Positions 8,232 to 16,797 of a stretch of 36,570 nt of DNA are shown piece by piece (position 1 is the stretch's first letter; every line of letters starts with the position of its first letter). Below the pieces are notes generated by a model that saw nothing but the letters and a program-made list of their open reading frames with translations, made no database searches and was not told the DNA's origin. The position numbers and the translations under genes were made by a program. Source of the stretch: Fibrobacteria bacterium. GTDB taxonomy: Bacteria > Fibrobacterota > Fibrobacteria > UBA11236 > JADFYW01. The stretch spans positions 1 through 36,570 of the forward strand of contig JADFYW010000032.1 of assembly GCA_015232855.1 (NCBI GenBank). The letters run 5' to 3'.

Positions 8232-9419
8232 TACAGCGGATTTCAACAGAGAGTTTTTGAACTTTTTCTTACTAAGTGCAGATAGTTTGGCCTGACTGGA
8301 ATTAGGGTTAAAGACATCTACAATACTGAATACAGCGATTTCATTCAACCAGAAGAATTCATCATCATTATTAGCAAATTCACCTTCAATATATTTGGTA
8401 CCTTGATAAACTTTTCCATTGTATAACACCCATGCTTCTTGTTCTAAAGGTGAAACATTTCTGTCTGATAAATCAGGAAATGTTATCGTCATAACATTTA
8501 TCCCACCGACCAATACCTCCGCCCATGTGCCTTTTACGTCTAATAGTTCAGGAGGACTAACTCGTTCTTCATTATCACCTACCACATTATACCGTTGATA
8601 GATAATAATATTATTAGTTCCCGACTCAAAATGGTATATATATGGATAGAGAGATTGATACTCATCTATTGTGTTATGCCCATCCCTGAATTCACTGAAT
8701 GATGCAGTTACCCCCTCTGTATTTTCATACCAATCATCATCAGCACATGTATATATTCCATCTGTTCCAAGTAGAGCATTATTTTTATCACAACCACGAT
8801 ATTTAAGAGAAAATTTCATATGATCTTTAAGAATTTCGTTCGTTAGCAGAAACTTATAACTTCCGTTATCAAAACTCGCATCCTCTGGAACTAAGCTGAC
8901 TAGATTAGAATCATAATCAGTAAGTAAATCACCAGAAAGATCTACCACCTGCTGTAACCCCAGTGCAAGAAGCCCCATAGACGTTGGAATAATTGCATTA
9001 CCCGAACTGGTATACGTTATACTCTCTGATTCACTGTCATCATCTACCCGGAATACTTCTTCCCATTTCCCATCAACATACATTAACCTAATACTCTCAC
9101 TTATGTATCCATCATTTCCTTCAGTTTCATATTTTTCCCAACTTTTAGAGCTGTCATTCCAGGACATTTCTTCTGAAATAACTTGTCCATTAGTATCATG
9201 GGCAAAACCGTATCCCGCATCAATTTCATCATCCCAAAAATAGACCCAAAAGAAATAGATTCCTGTTTGAAGCATGCTTCGAGGAGTAATCACATTCTCT
9301 CCATCATTATCATTATCTTTGATGATGGGAATACAGGCCGTAAGAGATACTCCCAAACAAAGAATAATCATTGAACCAATCAAGTTGACGGTTTTTCCTG
9401 GCTTTTTCATCGTTTCCAT
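8196..9419 (-). CDS. Putative lipoprotein of unknown function
   Basis: This 407-residue protein has a lipoprotein signal: basic start, hydrophobic segment IGSMIILCLGVSL and lipobox LTAC, then an acidic linker (DNDNDGEN). The mature part is rich in W, Y, D and S with no motif I recognise; the C-terminal 35 residues are strongly basic (SKKKFKNSLLKS...). It is likely anchored to the outer membrane or periplasmic face. The first ATG (9419) is preferred because GAGG lies 9-10 bases upstream, although a second ATG follows three codons later. Its 3' end overlaps the convergent SDR gene by 36 bases. Confidence 0.65.
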   Translation of the reverse strand: METMKKPGKTVNLIGSMIILCLGVSLTACIPIIKDNDNDGENVITPRSMLQTGIYFFWVYFWDDEIDAGYGFAHDTNGQVISEEMSWNDSSKSWEKYETEGNDGYISESIRLMYVDGKWEEVFRVDDDSESESITYTSSGNAIIPTSMGLLALGLQQVVDLSGDLLTDYDSNLVSLVPEDASFDNGSYKFLLTNEILKDHMKFSLKYRGCDKNNALLGTDGIYTCADDDWYENTEGVTASFSEFRDGHNTIDEYQSLYPYIYHFESGTNNIIIYQRYNVVGDNEERVSPPELLDVKGTWAEVLVGGINVMTITFPDLSDRNVSPLEQEAWVLYNGKVYQGTKYIEGEFANNDDEFFWLNEIAVFSIVDVFNPNSSQAKLSALSKKKFKNSLLKSAVLRRLGLKHPLL

Positions 9420-9541
9420 ATTTCTAACCTCGGTTTCAACTTGTTATAATAAATACAGGTAGTAATCCCGGTTTTTTATTGTCCAAAATACAATATTTTA
9501 AACCCTCTGGTTTTCTCACTGTTTAATTTAATTTACATATT

Positions 9542-10813
9542 TCATCTGGTGATTGGTACCCTTTCCTGCCAAACATCTCCATCATTCAAATTCAGTCTGA
9601 TAATATAAACCCCACGTTCCATATCAGATGTTATCGGTAGTAAATATTTTCCACTATCCAAACCCTCAGTTGGACTGGCCCAAACATGTAAGAGGTTTCC
9701 TGTTATGGTATACAAAGAAATTTTCTGTAACCTTTTCATTTCAACAGCATCAATGCTTAATTGTATACCTCTGGTATGGGGATCATAAATAAGATTTAAT
9801 TTATTACCGTATAATGGCTGATGTGACACAAACAAATTTGAACCTGTTGAATAATCACCGGTACAAGAACCTTCACCATAAGTATGCAAAAACCCTTCTT
9901 CCGGATATCGCCACAACACATTTTTATCATCTTCGAATTCAAAATAATATTCCCTACAAACCGTTTGTTTTGGTAGCGCCAGGATATAAGTTCCCTGTCC
10001 CACTTGACCCATTGCCAAATGTAAATCATACCCATTACCGTTTATATAAACGTGCGCTCTGGCAGGAGCTGTATTCTCAGTATTATAAAAATTAGCCATA
10101 AATGTGACCGAATCAGCCTCAATTTCATCCGTTCCCCAACCGGCATCAGAATTAATAAAGACATGACTTCCACAAGGAATATAATGATCATTCCATTCAT
10201 TTTTACCTCCCCCAAAATCCTGGGTCCAGAATGGATACAATTCACCTTCTGAGGTGCCTTCAGCATACCCAACACCAATTTCTTCCCAGTCCGGACTCAT
10301 AATATTACTCCGGTGTCCATCTCCGGAATACCATCTCGTATCCGGTACCTGATTATCCGGAGCTGGAATACCATTTCTATCCGCATCCATGAGCCATTGT
10401 TCTACCGTAGACTGGGGGCGGTAATTGAAATAGGCAATATTTTCTCCCCACCCATATCCTTTGGTATAATAAGAACGAATGCGATCCCCTGCCGAAGTTC
10501 CATCACAGGAACTGTGCTGCATTCCACAATTAGTGGCTTGATCAAGGCTATGATCCCTTGCCGCACGGTTTAAATCTATGTTCCAGTAAACCGGAGTTAC
10601 AGGAGGATAGTTAGTGGGTAAAAGAATATCATAACTACCTAAAAACTTGTCCCGGTAATCAGTTGGCCCCATACGGCAAGCATTGGTTAAAACCATGGAT
10701 GCCCGTTCATACCAAAGAGGATATCCATCATAACCCTCAAGTGGATCACCATTTCCAGCCAATATACCGAACGGTATCCACAAAAAGATAAAATATTGAT
10801 GAATTAAACGCAT
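9542..10813 (-). CDS. Secreted CAP (SCP/PR-1) domain protein with sorting tail
   Basis: This 423-residue protein has a signal peptide (YFIFLWIPFGILAGNG) and a CAP/cysteine-rich secretory domain at about residues 35-225. Motifs are LNRAARDHSLDQATNCGMQHSS, GWGENIAY, GDGHRSNIMSPDWEEIGVGYA and YPFWTQDFGGG, and they include the family histidines and glutamates. A middle domain (about 235-330) is beta-rich. The last 80 residues (KISLYTITGNLLHVW...GVYIIRLNLNDGDVWQERVPI) look like a type IX secretion C-terminal domain. Bacterial CAP proteins are extracellular and mostly of unknown function. It is divergent from the LamG gene, with 220 bases of intergenic DNA between them. Confidence 0.85.
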   Translation of the reverse strand: MRLIHQYFIFLWIPFGILAGNGDPLEGYDGYPLWYERASMVLTNACRMGPTDYRDKFLGSYDILLPTNYPPVTPVYWNIDLNRAARDHSLDQATNCGMQHSSCDGTSAGDRIRSYYTKGYGWGENIAYFNYRPQSTVEQWLMDADRNGIPAPDNQVPDTRWYSGDGHRSNIMSPDWEEIGVGYAEGTSEGELYPFWTQDFGGGKNEWNDHYIPCGSHVFINSDAGWGTDEIEADSVTFMANFYNTENTAPARAHVYINGNGYDLHLAMGQVGQGTYILALPKQTVCREYYFEFEDDKNVLWRYPEEGFLHTYGEGSCTGDYSTGSNLFVSHQPLYGNKLNLIYDPHTRGIQLSIDAVEMKRLQKISLYTITGNLLHVWASPTEGLDSGKYLLPITSDMERGVYIIRLNLNDGDVWQERVPITR

Positions 10814-11033
10814 CCCCCAAACTCCAGCTAATTTAATTAGTACTTAATATAGACCTAATCTTATTGAAAACAATTCGTTTCTTTCAGCTGTTTCCTAAAA
10901 AACACAATGTTCTACAACTAATGCACAGGCAAAAAGCAATTTCACATTGAAAAAACAATGTTGTTAGGATATATTTTTCCTTAATAATTTATCCAATTGC
11001 ATTTTTTTAAAATCAAACAAGGAGAAAATATCA

Positions 11034-12164
11034 ATGAAAATGTTTATCAGCTTACTTTTGTTGAGTTTAACATTATCTTTTTCCATGCCTACTGATGGCC
11101 TGGTCGCCTACTATCCATTTTCTGGCAATACAATAGATTCCACAGGGAATAGCCATGACGGCACAAATCATGGCGCAGTTCTCACCGAAGACAGAAACGG
11201 AAGAGCTAACAACGCCTATTACTTCAATGGTAGCAGTTACATTGAAGTTCCTCATGCAAGTGACTTGGCTCCCGAAACGTTCTCAATTGGCGCTTGGGTT
11301 AAACTTGACGGGTTACCTGCTGGTGTATTAGGCACTATTGTTGGCAAACAAACAAGAAGTTCTGCTCGTGGTGGCTATTGTCTCTATGTTCCCAGTTATG
11401 ATCCTTCTGTAAACGGTCTGGCCACTCTTACTATCGATGCTGGTAGCAACTGTGGTTCTTCTCACTGCTGGTGGAGAAGTGCCTGGAGTCAAGAACCGGT
11501 TCCCTATCAGGAATGGGTTCATATTATAGGTACCTATGATAGCGAATGTCTGAAAATTTATGTTAATGGAAATCTTGAAGAAAAAAATTGCCCGGAAGTT
11601 TCTGAGATCATTCATAATACCGACCCAATGGGAATCGGGTTTGAATGGGTTGCCGGCCAGAATCGGTATTTTACGGGATCAATTGACGAAGTGGTTATAT
11701 ATAACAGGGCCCTATCTTTGGAAGAGATTAATCAATTAATAGTTCCTGAACCTGTTATTGTAGAAGCCGGACTTACCATGACACCTCAGAGCCTCAATAT
11801 TACTAGTCAAGGCAATGATGTTAAGGCAACTATTGAAATAAGTCCTGAATATTCCATCACCGATATTAGTACTATTGCTATTTCAAAAATTAATGGCGAA
11901 GAAATTAATCCTATTTCAGCACTTGAAATTGTTGATGAAGGCGATTTCGACGCGGATGGACTTCCTGAAGTTATCGTTAGCTTCAATAGAGCTGATGTGG
12001 CCAACAGTCTTTCAGCGGGTACTGCAATTATCACTATCACCGGTCAACTTGAAGAAAACACTTATTTTATAGCAAGTGATGATATTAAAGTTATTGACAA
12101 CACAAAAGACGACGATGCCTGCAAACCTGTATGGAAATATCTGAAAAAAGGTACTTGTAAATAA
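11034..12164 (+). CDS. Secreted LamG-domain protein
   Basis: This 376-residue protein has a signal peptide (KMFISLLLLSLTLSFS). A LamG/concanavalin-like domain at about 22-235 opens with GLVAYYPFSGNTIDSTGNSHDGT, then YYFNGSSYIEVPH, FSIGAWVKL and the closing FTGSIDEVVIYNRALSLEEI. Such domains bind carbohydrate or act in adhesion. The C-terminal 130 residues (about 240-365) are a beta-rich module with FDADGLPEVIVSFNRADV, a motif I have seen beside PKD-type repeats in secreted proteins. No sorting tail of the CAP-protein type is visible. AAGGAG and ATG 11034 are well spaced, and a terminator follows. Confidence 0.85.
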   Translation: MKMFISLLLLSLTLSFSMPTDGLVAYYPFSGNTIDSTGNSHDGTNHGAVLTEDRNGRANNAYYFNGSSYIEVPHASDLAPETFSIGAWVKLDGLPAGVLGTIVGKQTRSSARGGYCLYVPSYDPSVNGLATLTIDAGSNCGSSHCWWRSAWSQEPVPYQEWVHIIGTYDSECLKIYVNGNLEEKNCPEVSEIIHNTDPMGIGFEWVAGQNRYFTGSIDEVVIYNRALSLEEINQLIVPEPVIVEAGLTMTPQSLNITSQGNDVKATIEISPEYSITDISTIAISKINGEEINPISALEIVDEGDFDADGLPEVIVSFNRADVANSLSAGTAIITITGQLEENTYFIASDDIKVIDNTKDDDACKPVWKYLKKGTCK

Positions 12165-12181
12165 TTCATTTATAAACAATC

Positions 12182-12219
12182 AAAAAACGGTACCAGCTCA
12201 TACTGGTGCCGTTTTTTTT
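12182..12219 (+). terminator. Terminator of the LamG gene
   Basis: CGGTACCAG (12188-12196) pairs with CTGGTGCCG (12203-12211, one G-T wobble), with an A run before and eight Ts after. Confidence 0.85.
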
Positions 12220-12575
12220 GTCCAATATTTATAACTCCTCCTCTACAAAGTCATTTTTGTGAACTTTTTATTATGTTCTAATTTTGTCTCTTTAGAAAAG
12301 AAAATTACCAAAAACAGATTTCTTTTATCACTATCTTTTTATTCTATAAATAATGGCAGTTTTGTCCTAAAAAATCACTTTTTTCTCAAAAAACCCAAAG
12401 AATCGCCCCTTTGGTTTACTATAAAAAATGCACAGCTAAAACTATTCTTTATTTGAAGCTAAGAGTAATTCTTACTATCATGTTTTCTATAATCATAAGG
12501 AATTTAAATGGTTTATTTTTTTCACTTTCCCAACACCAAAACATCATTTCTTGAGCTAGAATAAGGAGAAACAAA
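12220..12575 (+). other. AT-rich non-coding gap with ribosome site
   Basis: These 356 bases hold no convincing gene; the short open frame inside (12259-12456) lacks a ribosome site and has low-complexity composition. The right end contains AAGGAG just before the ATG at 12576. The promoter of the next gene should lie here, but I see no strong consensus. Confidence 0.5.
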
Positions 12576-15404
12576 ATGGGTCCAAAACAATTAACCAAAG
12601 CATTTTTTACACTAGCGCTTTGCGTCTTCTTTAAAACCGCGGTTTATTCTGCGGATCTTAACTTGTATGTTAAGACTTTAAACCCAACTTCCATTCAAAC
12701 CGTAGACTATTATACCGAGGGAGTCTTCGTTACCACACCTGGAAACGAGGCCACAACCCCTGTTCTTCTTTCGAAATCTGGTGTTAACACGGGTACTCAC
12801 TATTTAACTACAGCTTTTGGCAATTTTTATTACAACATAGACGAAACGGGGAATATAACATTCTCTGCAGGACAACCCATAACTATGGAAGGTAATACTG
12901 CAACAATAAATAATACAGTTAATTTCACATTAACACTGAACGGTAACAAACCCACATCCATAAATCAGGTGTATTTTTTCCTATATACTACTAATGCGAG
13001 AAGCCAATTAATTGAAGCAATATATGATCTTCCAGGAAGTGAATTACCAAATGGTAGAACAGTTGAAATGTCCGGAATGGTGGAGAACCAGAGATTCCTC
13101 TTGACCTCTGTTTTTGGTAACACTTACTTTAAGCTCGATAATATTGGAGAACTGGTGGTAACCAGTGGAATTTCAGCTACCGCTGATAATGCATCACATA
13201 CCATTACTATTCAAAATAACATTGATTTTGATTTAACTATCAATAGCAGTAAACCTTCATCGATGGAACAAGTGTATTTTTTCTTATATGCTACCAATGC
13301 TAGAAGCCAATTAATTGAAGCAATATATGACCTTTCAGGAAGTGATTTACCAAATGGCATAACGATTGAAATGTCCGGAATGGTCGAGAACCAAAAATTT
13401 CTCTTAACCTCTGCTTTTGGTAACACTTACTTTAAGCTCGATAATATTGGAGAACTGGTGGTAACCAGTGGAATTTCAGCTACCACTGATAATGCATCAC
13501 GTACCATTACTATTCAAAATAACATTGATTTTGATTTAACTATCAATAGCAGTAAACCTTCATCGATGGAACAGGTGTATTTTTTCTTATATGCTACCAA
13601 TGCCAGAAGCAATTTGATTGAAGCCATATATGACCTTTCAGGAAGTGATTTACCAAATGGCATAACAGTTGAAATGTCCGGAATGGTGGAAAATCAGAGA
13701 TTCCTCTTAACCTCTGCTTTTGGTAATACTTACTTTAAACTCGATAATAATGGAGAACTCGTGGTAACCAGTGGAATTTCAGCTACCACTGATAATGCAT
13801 CACGTACCATTACTATTCAAAATAATATTGACTTTGATTTAACTATTAACGGCAGTAATCCAACATCAATGAATCAGGTATATTTTTTCCTATATGCTAC
13901 CAATGCCAGAAGCAATTTGATTGAAGCAATATACGATCTTCCAGGAAGTGATTTACCAAATGGCCAATCGTTCCAAATGTACGGAATGGTGGAGAATCAG
14001 AGATTCCTCTTAACCTCTGCTTTTGGTAATACTTACTTTAAACTCGATAATAATGGAGAACTTGTGACAACAAGCGGAATATTGACGATCGCTGACAATG
14101 GGTCACGTACTCTTACTATTCAAAATAATATCGATTTTAACTTAGTAGTTTATGCTCTCAATTCAAGTTCTATCAATCAAGTGTATTTTCAGCTATATGC
14201 AAACAATGCAAGGAGCCAATTAATTGGTGAAACCAAATATATAGCCGGCGACCAAATCCAAACCCCATTTAAAATCCAATGCTTTGGAATGGCGGCCAAC
14301 CAAATGTTTCTCCAAAGTTCAACCTTCGGAAATATTTATTTTAAACTTCTTGCAGATGGAACAGTAAAATTTTCCTCCCCTGTAGTCCAGGTTACATCAG
14401 CCAAAGGTTCCCTTTCTATTGAATCTGGTACCAATACGCTTTTCTGTGAGGCTTTACCTCCTAATAATCCACCTAATGCAGATGCAGGAAATAATTTTGA
14501 AATTCTATCACAGGATCAAAATACTGCCATAATTGAAGGAACCGCCAGTGACCCTGATGAAGATGAACTTACTTATCGCTGGATGTATGAGGATTCTGTA
14601 TTAATAGAATCAGAAGTTGTAAACGGTCTTTGTGAATTAGATCTTAATGACGCCCCGCCACTATCTCAAGGCTCTCATAGCTTTACCCTTGTTGTTACAG
14701 ATGGAAAACTTACTGTTGAGGATGTTATTACCGTGACTGTTGGAAACTCTTCTCCTATTGCAGTAGCAAGTGGTGGAGGTGTATATCAACTTGGTATCGA
14801 TGAGATAGTATTAACCGGCGAAGTTTCCGATTATGATGGGGACCAGATTGACTTTCAGTGGGTACTTGACGGAAACATTCTTTCCTCAGGTATAGCAACA
14901 CCTCTTTATGGGGGTAGTACTGAGGTATTACCGGAATTTTTCATTTCATCTTCTGATATTGGATTGGGAACACACACCATACAATTGATTACTACTGATG
15001 CAGCCAATAACGAAGTTGTTTCTGAAATTACCGTCGAAGTTAAAGACAGTGAGAGCCCCACTCTAGCACCATTGGCATCCACTCAAATACTGTGGCCGCC
15101 AAACCACAAAATGCAAGAAGTTGTGATTGAGGCAAATGCAGCTGATAATTCGGGTCAACCAGTGGTACTCACTGTTGAGATTGCGAGCAGCGAAACCCTA
15201 GAATTTGAAAAGGATGGAACTCCTATTCCCGATTTTGAAATTATTGATATTGAACAATCAACTGGCACTATCATCCTGAATCTCCGTTCAGAACGCAAAG
15301 GAAAAGGAGATGGCAGGATTTATTCTGTAACAATTACTGCTACAGATAACAGCGGAAATAGTTCTACGACTGTTGTTGAAATCAAAGCTCCACACAACCA
15401 ATAA
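12576..15404 (+). CDS. Secreted protein with 101-residue tandem repeats and PKD-like domains
   Basis: This 942-residue protein starts with a signal peptide (FFTLALCVFFKTAVYSA). A degenerate unit (12654-12923) precedes five units of about 101 residues (12924-14438) with the core QVYFFLYATNARSxLIEAIYDL, GMVENQRFLLTSAFGNTYFKLD and GELVVTSGI. Units 2 and 3 are almost identical. Next come two PKD/cadherin-like modules (from PPNADAGNNFEI and from SPIAVASGGGVYQL) and a final module with SPTLAPLASTQILWPPNHKMQ, a motif I associate with HYR-like domains. The protein ends without a sorting tail like that of the CAP protein. It is probably a cell-surface or matrix protein. I do not recognise the 101-residue repeat family. 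Confidence 0.8.
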   Translation: MGPKQLTKAFFTLALCVFFKTAVYSADLNLYVKTLNPTSIQTVDYYTEGVFVTTPGNEATTPVLLSKSGVNTGTHYLTTAFGNFYYNIDETGNITFSAGQPITMEGNTATINNTVNFTLTLNGNKPTSINQVYFFLYTTNARSQLIEAIYDLPGSELPNGRTVEMSGMVENQRFLLTSVFGNTYFKLDNIGELVVTSGISATADNASHTITIQNNIDFDLTINSSKPSSMEQVYFFLYATNARSQLIEAIYDLSGSDLPNGITIEMSGMVENQKFLLTSAFGNTYFKLDNIGELVVTSGISATTDNASRTITIQNNIDFDLTINSSKPSSMEQVYFFLYATNARSNLIEAIYDLSGSDLPNGITVEMSGMVENQRFLLTSAFGNTYFKLDNNGELVVTSGISATTDNASRTITIQNNIDFDLTINGSNPTSMNQVYFFLYATNARSNLIEAIYDLPGSDLPNGQSFQMYGMVENQRFLLTSAFGNTYFKLDNNGELVTTSGILTIADNGSRTLTIQNNIDFNLVVYALNSSSINQVYFQLYANNARSQLIGETKYIAGDQIQTPFKIQCFGMAANQMFLQSSTFGNIYFKLLADGTVKFSSPVVQVTSAKGSLSIESGTNTLFCEALPPNNPPNADAGNNFEILSQDQNTAIIEGTASDPDEDELTYRWMYEDSVLIESEVVNGLCELDLNDAPPLSQGSHSFTLVVTDGKLTVEDVITVTVGNSSPIAVASGGGVYQLGIDEIVLTGEVSDYDGDQIDFQWVLDGNILSSGIATPLYGGSTEVLPEFFISSSDIGLGTHTIQLITTDAANNEVVSEITVEVKDSESPTLAPLASTQILWPPNHKMQEVVIEANAADNSGQPVVLTVEIASSETLEFEKDGTPIPDFEIIDIEQSTGTIILNLRSERKGKGDGRIYSVTITATDNSGNSSTTVVEIKAPHNQ
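12924..14438 (+). repeat. Five in-frame 303-bp tandem repeats
   Basis: Units begin at 12924, 13227, 13530, 13833 and 14136, each at a Phe codon followed by a D/N/T-L-T/V pattern. Units 2 and 3 are nearly identical at the DNA level, units 1 and 4 are close, and unit 5 is diverged. This gradient indicates recent internal duplication in the centre of the array. Confidence 0.9.
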
Positions 15405-15437
15405 ACACACTTTAATTTTAAACGACACTTTTAATAA

Positions 15438-15470
15438 AACTTCCCTCTGCAAAGAGGGAAGTTTTTTCTT
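15438..15470 (+). terminator. Terminator of the repeat-protein gene
   Basis: AACTTCCCTCT (15438-15448) and AGAGGGAAGTT (15453-15463) form a perfect 11-bp stem with loop GCAA and a following T run. Confidence 0.9.
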
Positions 15471-15487
15471 TTATTCATTCATTTATT

Positions 15488-15509
15488 AAGTATCTGGCCA
15501 AAGATACTT
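15488..15509. promoter_or_regulatory. Inverted repeat upstream of the DksA/TraR-like gene
   Basis: AAGTATCT (15488-15495) is a perfect inverted repeat of AGATACTT (15502-15509), with a 6-base spacer, about 50 bases before the ATG at 15557. It may be an operator; there is no T tail. Confidence 0.35.
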
Positions 15510-15556
15510 TGTAATGTATATTACTTAGATTACGGACAAATATCAAAGGCCATACA

Positions 15557-15892
15557 ATGGATGAAAAAGACAAAAATGAAATTAAAGACAAAATCAACTC
15601 AGAGCTCTCCCAGCTGGAAGCGCAGATAAAAAGCCTTGTTGAGGTAACACAACCCATCAGTCCGGATAACGCTTTGGGCAGAATAACCCGTATGGACGCC
15701 ATAAATAATAAAGCGGTCAATGAATCGGCTCTGATTAAATCAAGAAACCGCAAACAAGCTCTTGAAACGGCTATATCTAATCTGGAAAAGCCCGATTTTG
15801 GCCTTTGCATGCGGTGTAAAAACCCCATTCCTATAAAAAGATTATTATACATTCCAGAGGCTAAATCATGTGTTCAATGTGCTAGTAGATAA
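15557..15892 (+). CDS. DksA/TraR-type C4 zinc-finger protein
   Basis: This 111-residue protein has an N-terminal coiled coil (about 1-75, rich in K, E, Q and L) and a C-terminal four-cysteine zinc finger with C84-x2-C87 (CMRC) and C105-x2-C108 (CVQC). This is the TraR/DksA fold, whose members insert into the RNA polymerase secondary channel. It is shorter than E. coli DksA (151 residues) and closer to TraR and the small uncharacterised members. The conserved-looking ALGRITRMDAIN segment sits where the coiled-coil tip would be. The ATG follows AAAGG. mutY follows 27 bases later and is probably co-transcribed. Confidence 0.85.
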   Translation: MDEKDKNEIKDKINSELSQLEAQIKSLVEVTQPISPDNALGRITRMDAINNKAVNESALIKSRNRKQALETAISNLEKPDFGLCMRCKNPIPIKRLLYIPEAKSCVQCASR

Positions 15893-15919
15893 ACCCATCG
15901 ATTTTATTACATCAGTTCC

Positions 15920-16717
15920 ATGTTAACATCAAAAGCCAAATTACTATTTCAAAAAAAAGTTCTGAATTGGTACAAAAAGAATAAACGGGACCTTCCCTGG
16001 CGAAAAACCCGTAACCCCTATACCGTTCTGGTTTCTGAAATCATGCTGCAACAAACCCAGGTTGACAGGGTTATCGGTTATTACCTTAAATTTATAGACC
16101 GTTTCCCGGATACGTTAACCCTTTCAAGGGCACGAAAAAGGACCTTGCTATCGTACTGGTCAGGTCTTGGATACAATAACAGGGCCCTTAATCTCCAAAA
16201 ACTCGCACAAATCGTCTGCAAAGAAAATAACGGAATAATCCCCAGGAACGAGCAAAGTCTTCTCAAACTTCCAGGAATCGGCCCCTATACCGCCCATGCG
16301 GTTCTCGCATTTGCTTTTAATAAACCCGTACCCGTACTCGATACCAACATCAGAAGGGTACTCATTTATGAGTTTTCTTTAGATGAAAAAACACCACTGG
16401 AAGAATTAAAAGCTCTTGCCCTTGACTGTATACCTGAAAAAAAATCCCGAATCTGGCATAACGCCTTAATGGATTATGGCTCCATGGTAGTAACCGCAAG
16501 AAAAACAGGTATTGCTCCTTTAAGCAAACAGGGGACGTTTGAAGGTTCTGATCGATGGGTTCGTGGAAATTTGGTTAAATTACTCTTGAAATCAAAACGC
16601 ATTTCAGTCAATAGCTTAACAACACAGTTTGATGAAAATCAGTTGAGACATGTTATAAATAAGATGTTAAAAGAAAAACTCTTTATTTTGAAAAATGAAT
16701 ATCTATCACTATCATAA
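15920..16717 (+). CDS. mutY: A/G-specific adenine glycosylase, form without Fe-S cysteines
   Basis: This 265-residue HhH-GPD glycosylase has MutY features: RDLPWRKTRNPYTVLVSEIMLQQTQV with the catalytic glutamate E40, hairpin LPGIGPYTA at 117-125, catalytic aspartate D141 in VPVLDTNIRRV, and NALMDYGSMV. MutY excises adenine opposite 8-oxoguanine. The usual C-x6-C-x2-C-x5-C cluster ligands after residue 190 are absent; the only cysteines are C100 and C170. A winged-helix-like tail (FEGSDRWVRGNLVKLLL...) takes their place and the NUDT1-like C-terminal domain is missing. Cluster-less MutY forms are known. No Shine-Dalgarno is obvious before ATG 15920. It follows the DksA/TraR-like gene after 27 bases. 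Confidence 0.85.
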   Translation: MLTSKAKLLFQKKVLNWYKKNKRDLPWRKTRNPYTVLVSEIMLQQTQVDRVIGYYLKFIDRFPDTLTLSRARKRTLLSYWSGLGYNNRALNLQKLAQIVCKENNGIIPRNEQSLLKLPGIGPYTAHAVLAFAFNKPVPVLDTNIRRVLIYEFSLDEKTPLEELKALALDCIPEKKSRIWHNALMDYGSMVVTARKTGIAPLSKQGTFEGSDRWVRGNLVKLLLKSKRISVNSLTTQFDENQLRHVINKMLKEKLFILKNEYLSLS

Positions 16718-16730
16718 ATTTAAATGCATA

Positions 16731-16773
16731 AAAAAGGCCTGCAAGACTTGTTTACACAAGGTAGAGCAGACCT
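16731..16773 (-). terminator. Terminator of amt3
   Basis: On the minus strand AGGTCTGC (16766-16773) pairs with GCAGGCCT (16735-16742, one wobble), an inner CTTGT/ACAAG stem extends it, and a T run follows. It lies just after the amt3 stop. Confidence 0.65.
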
Positions 16774-16797
16774 AATAGTGTGATTCGGAAAAAAGAT

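Noticed and set aside
12259-12456. 65-codon frame before the repeat-protein gene
   Set aside because: Low-complexity F/K/L-rich product, no Shine-Dalgarno, no resemblance to a family.
12924-14438. CRISPR array
   Set aside because: The repeats are 303 bp, contiguous and in frame; there are no spacers.
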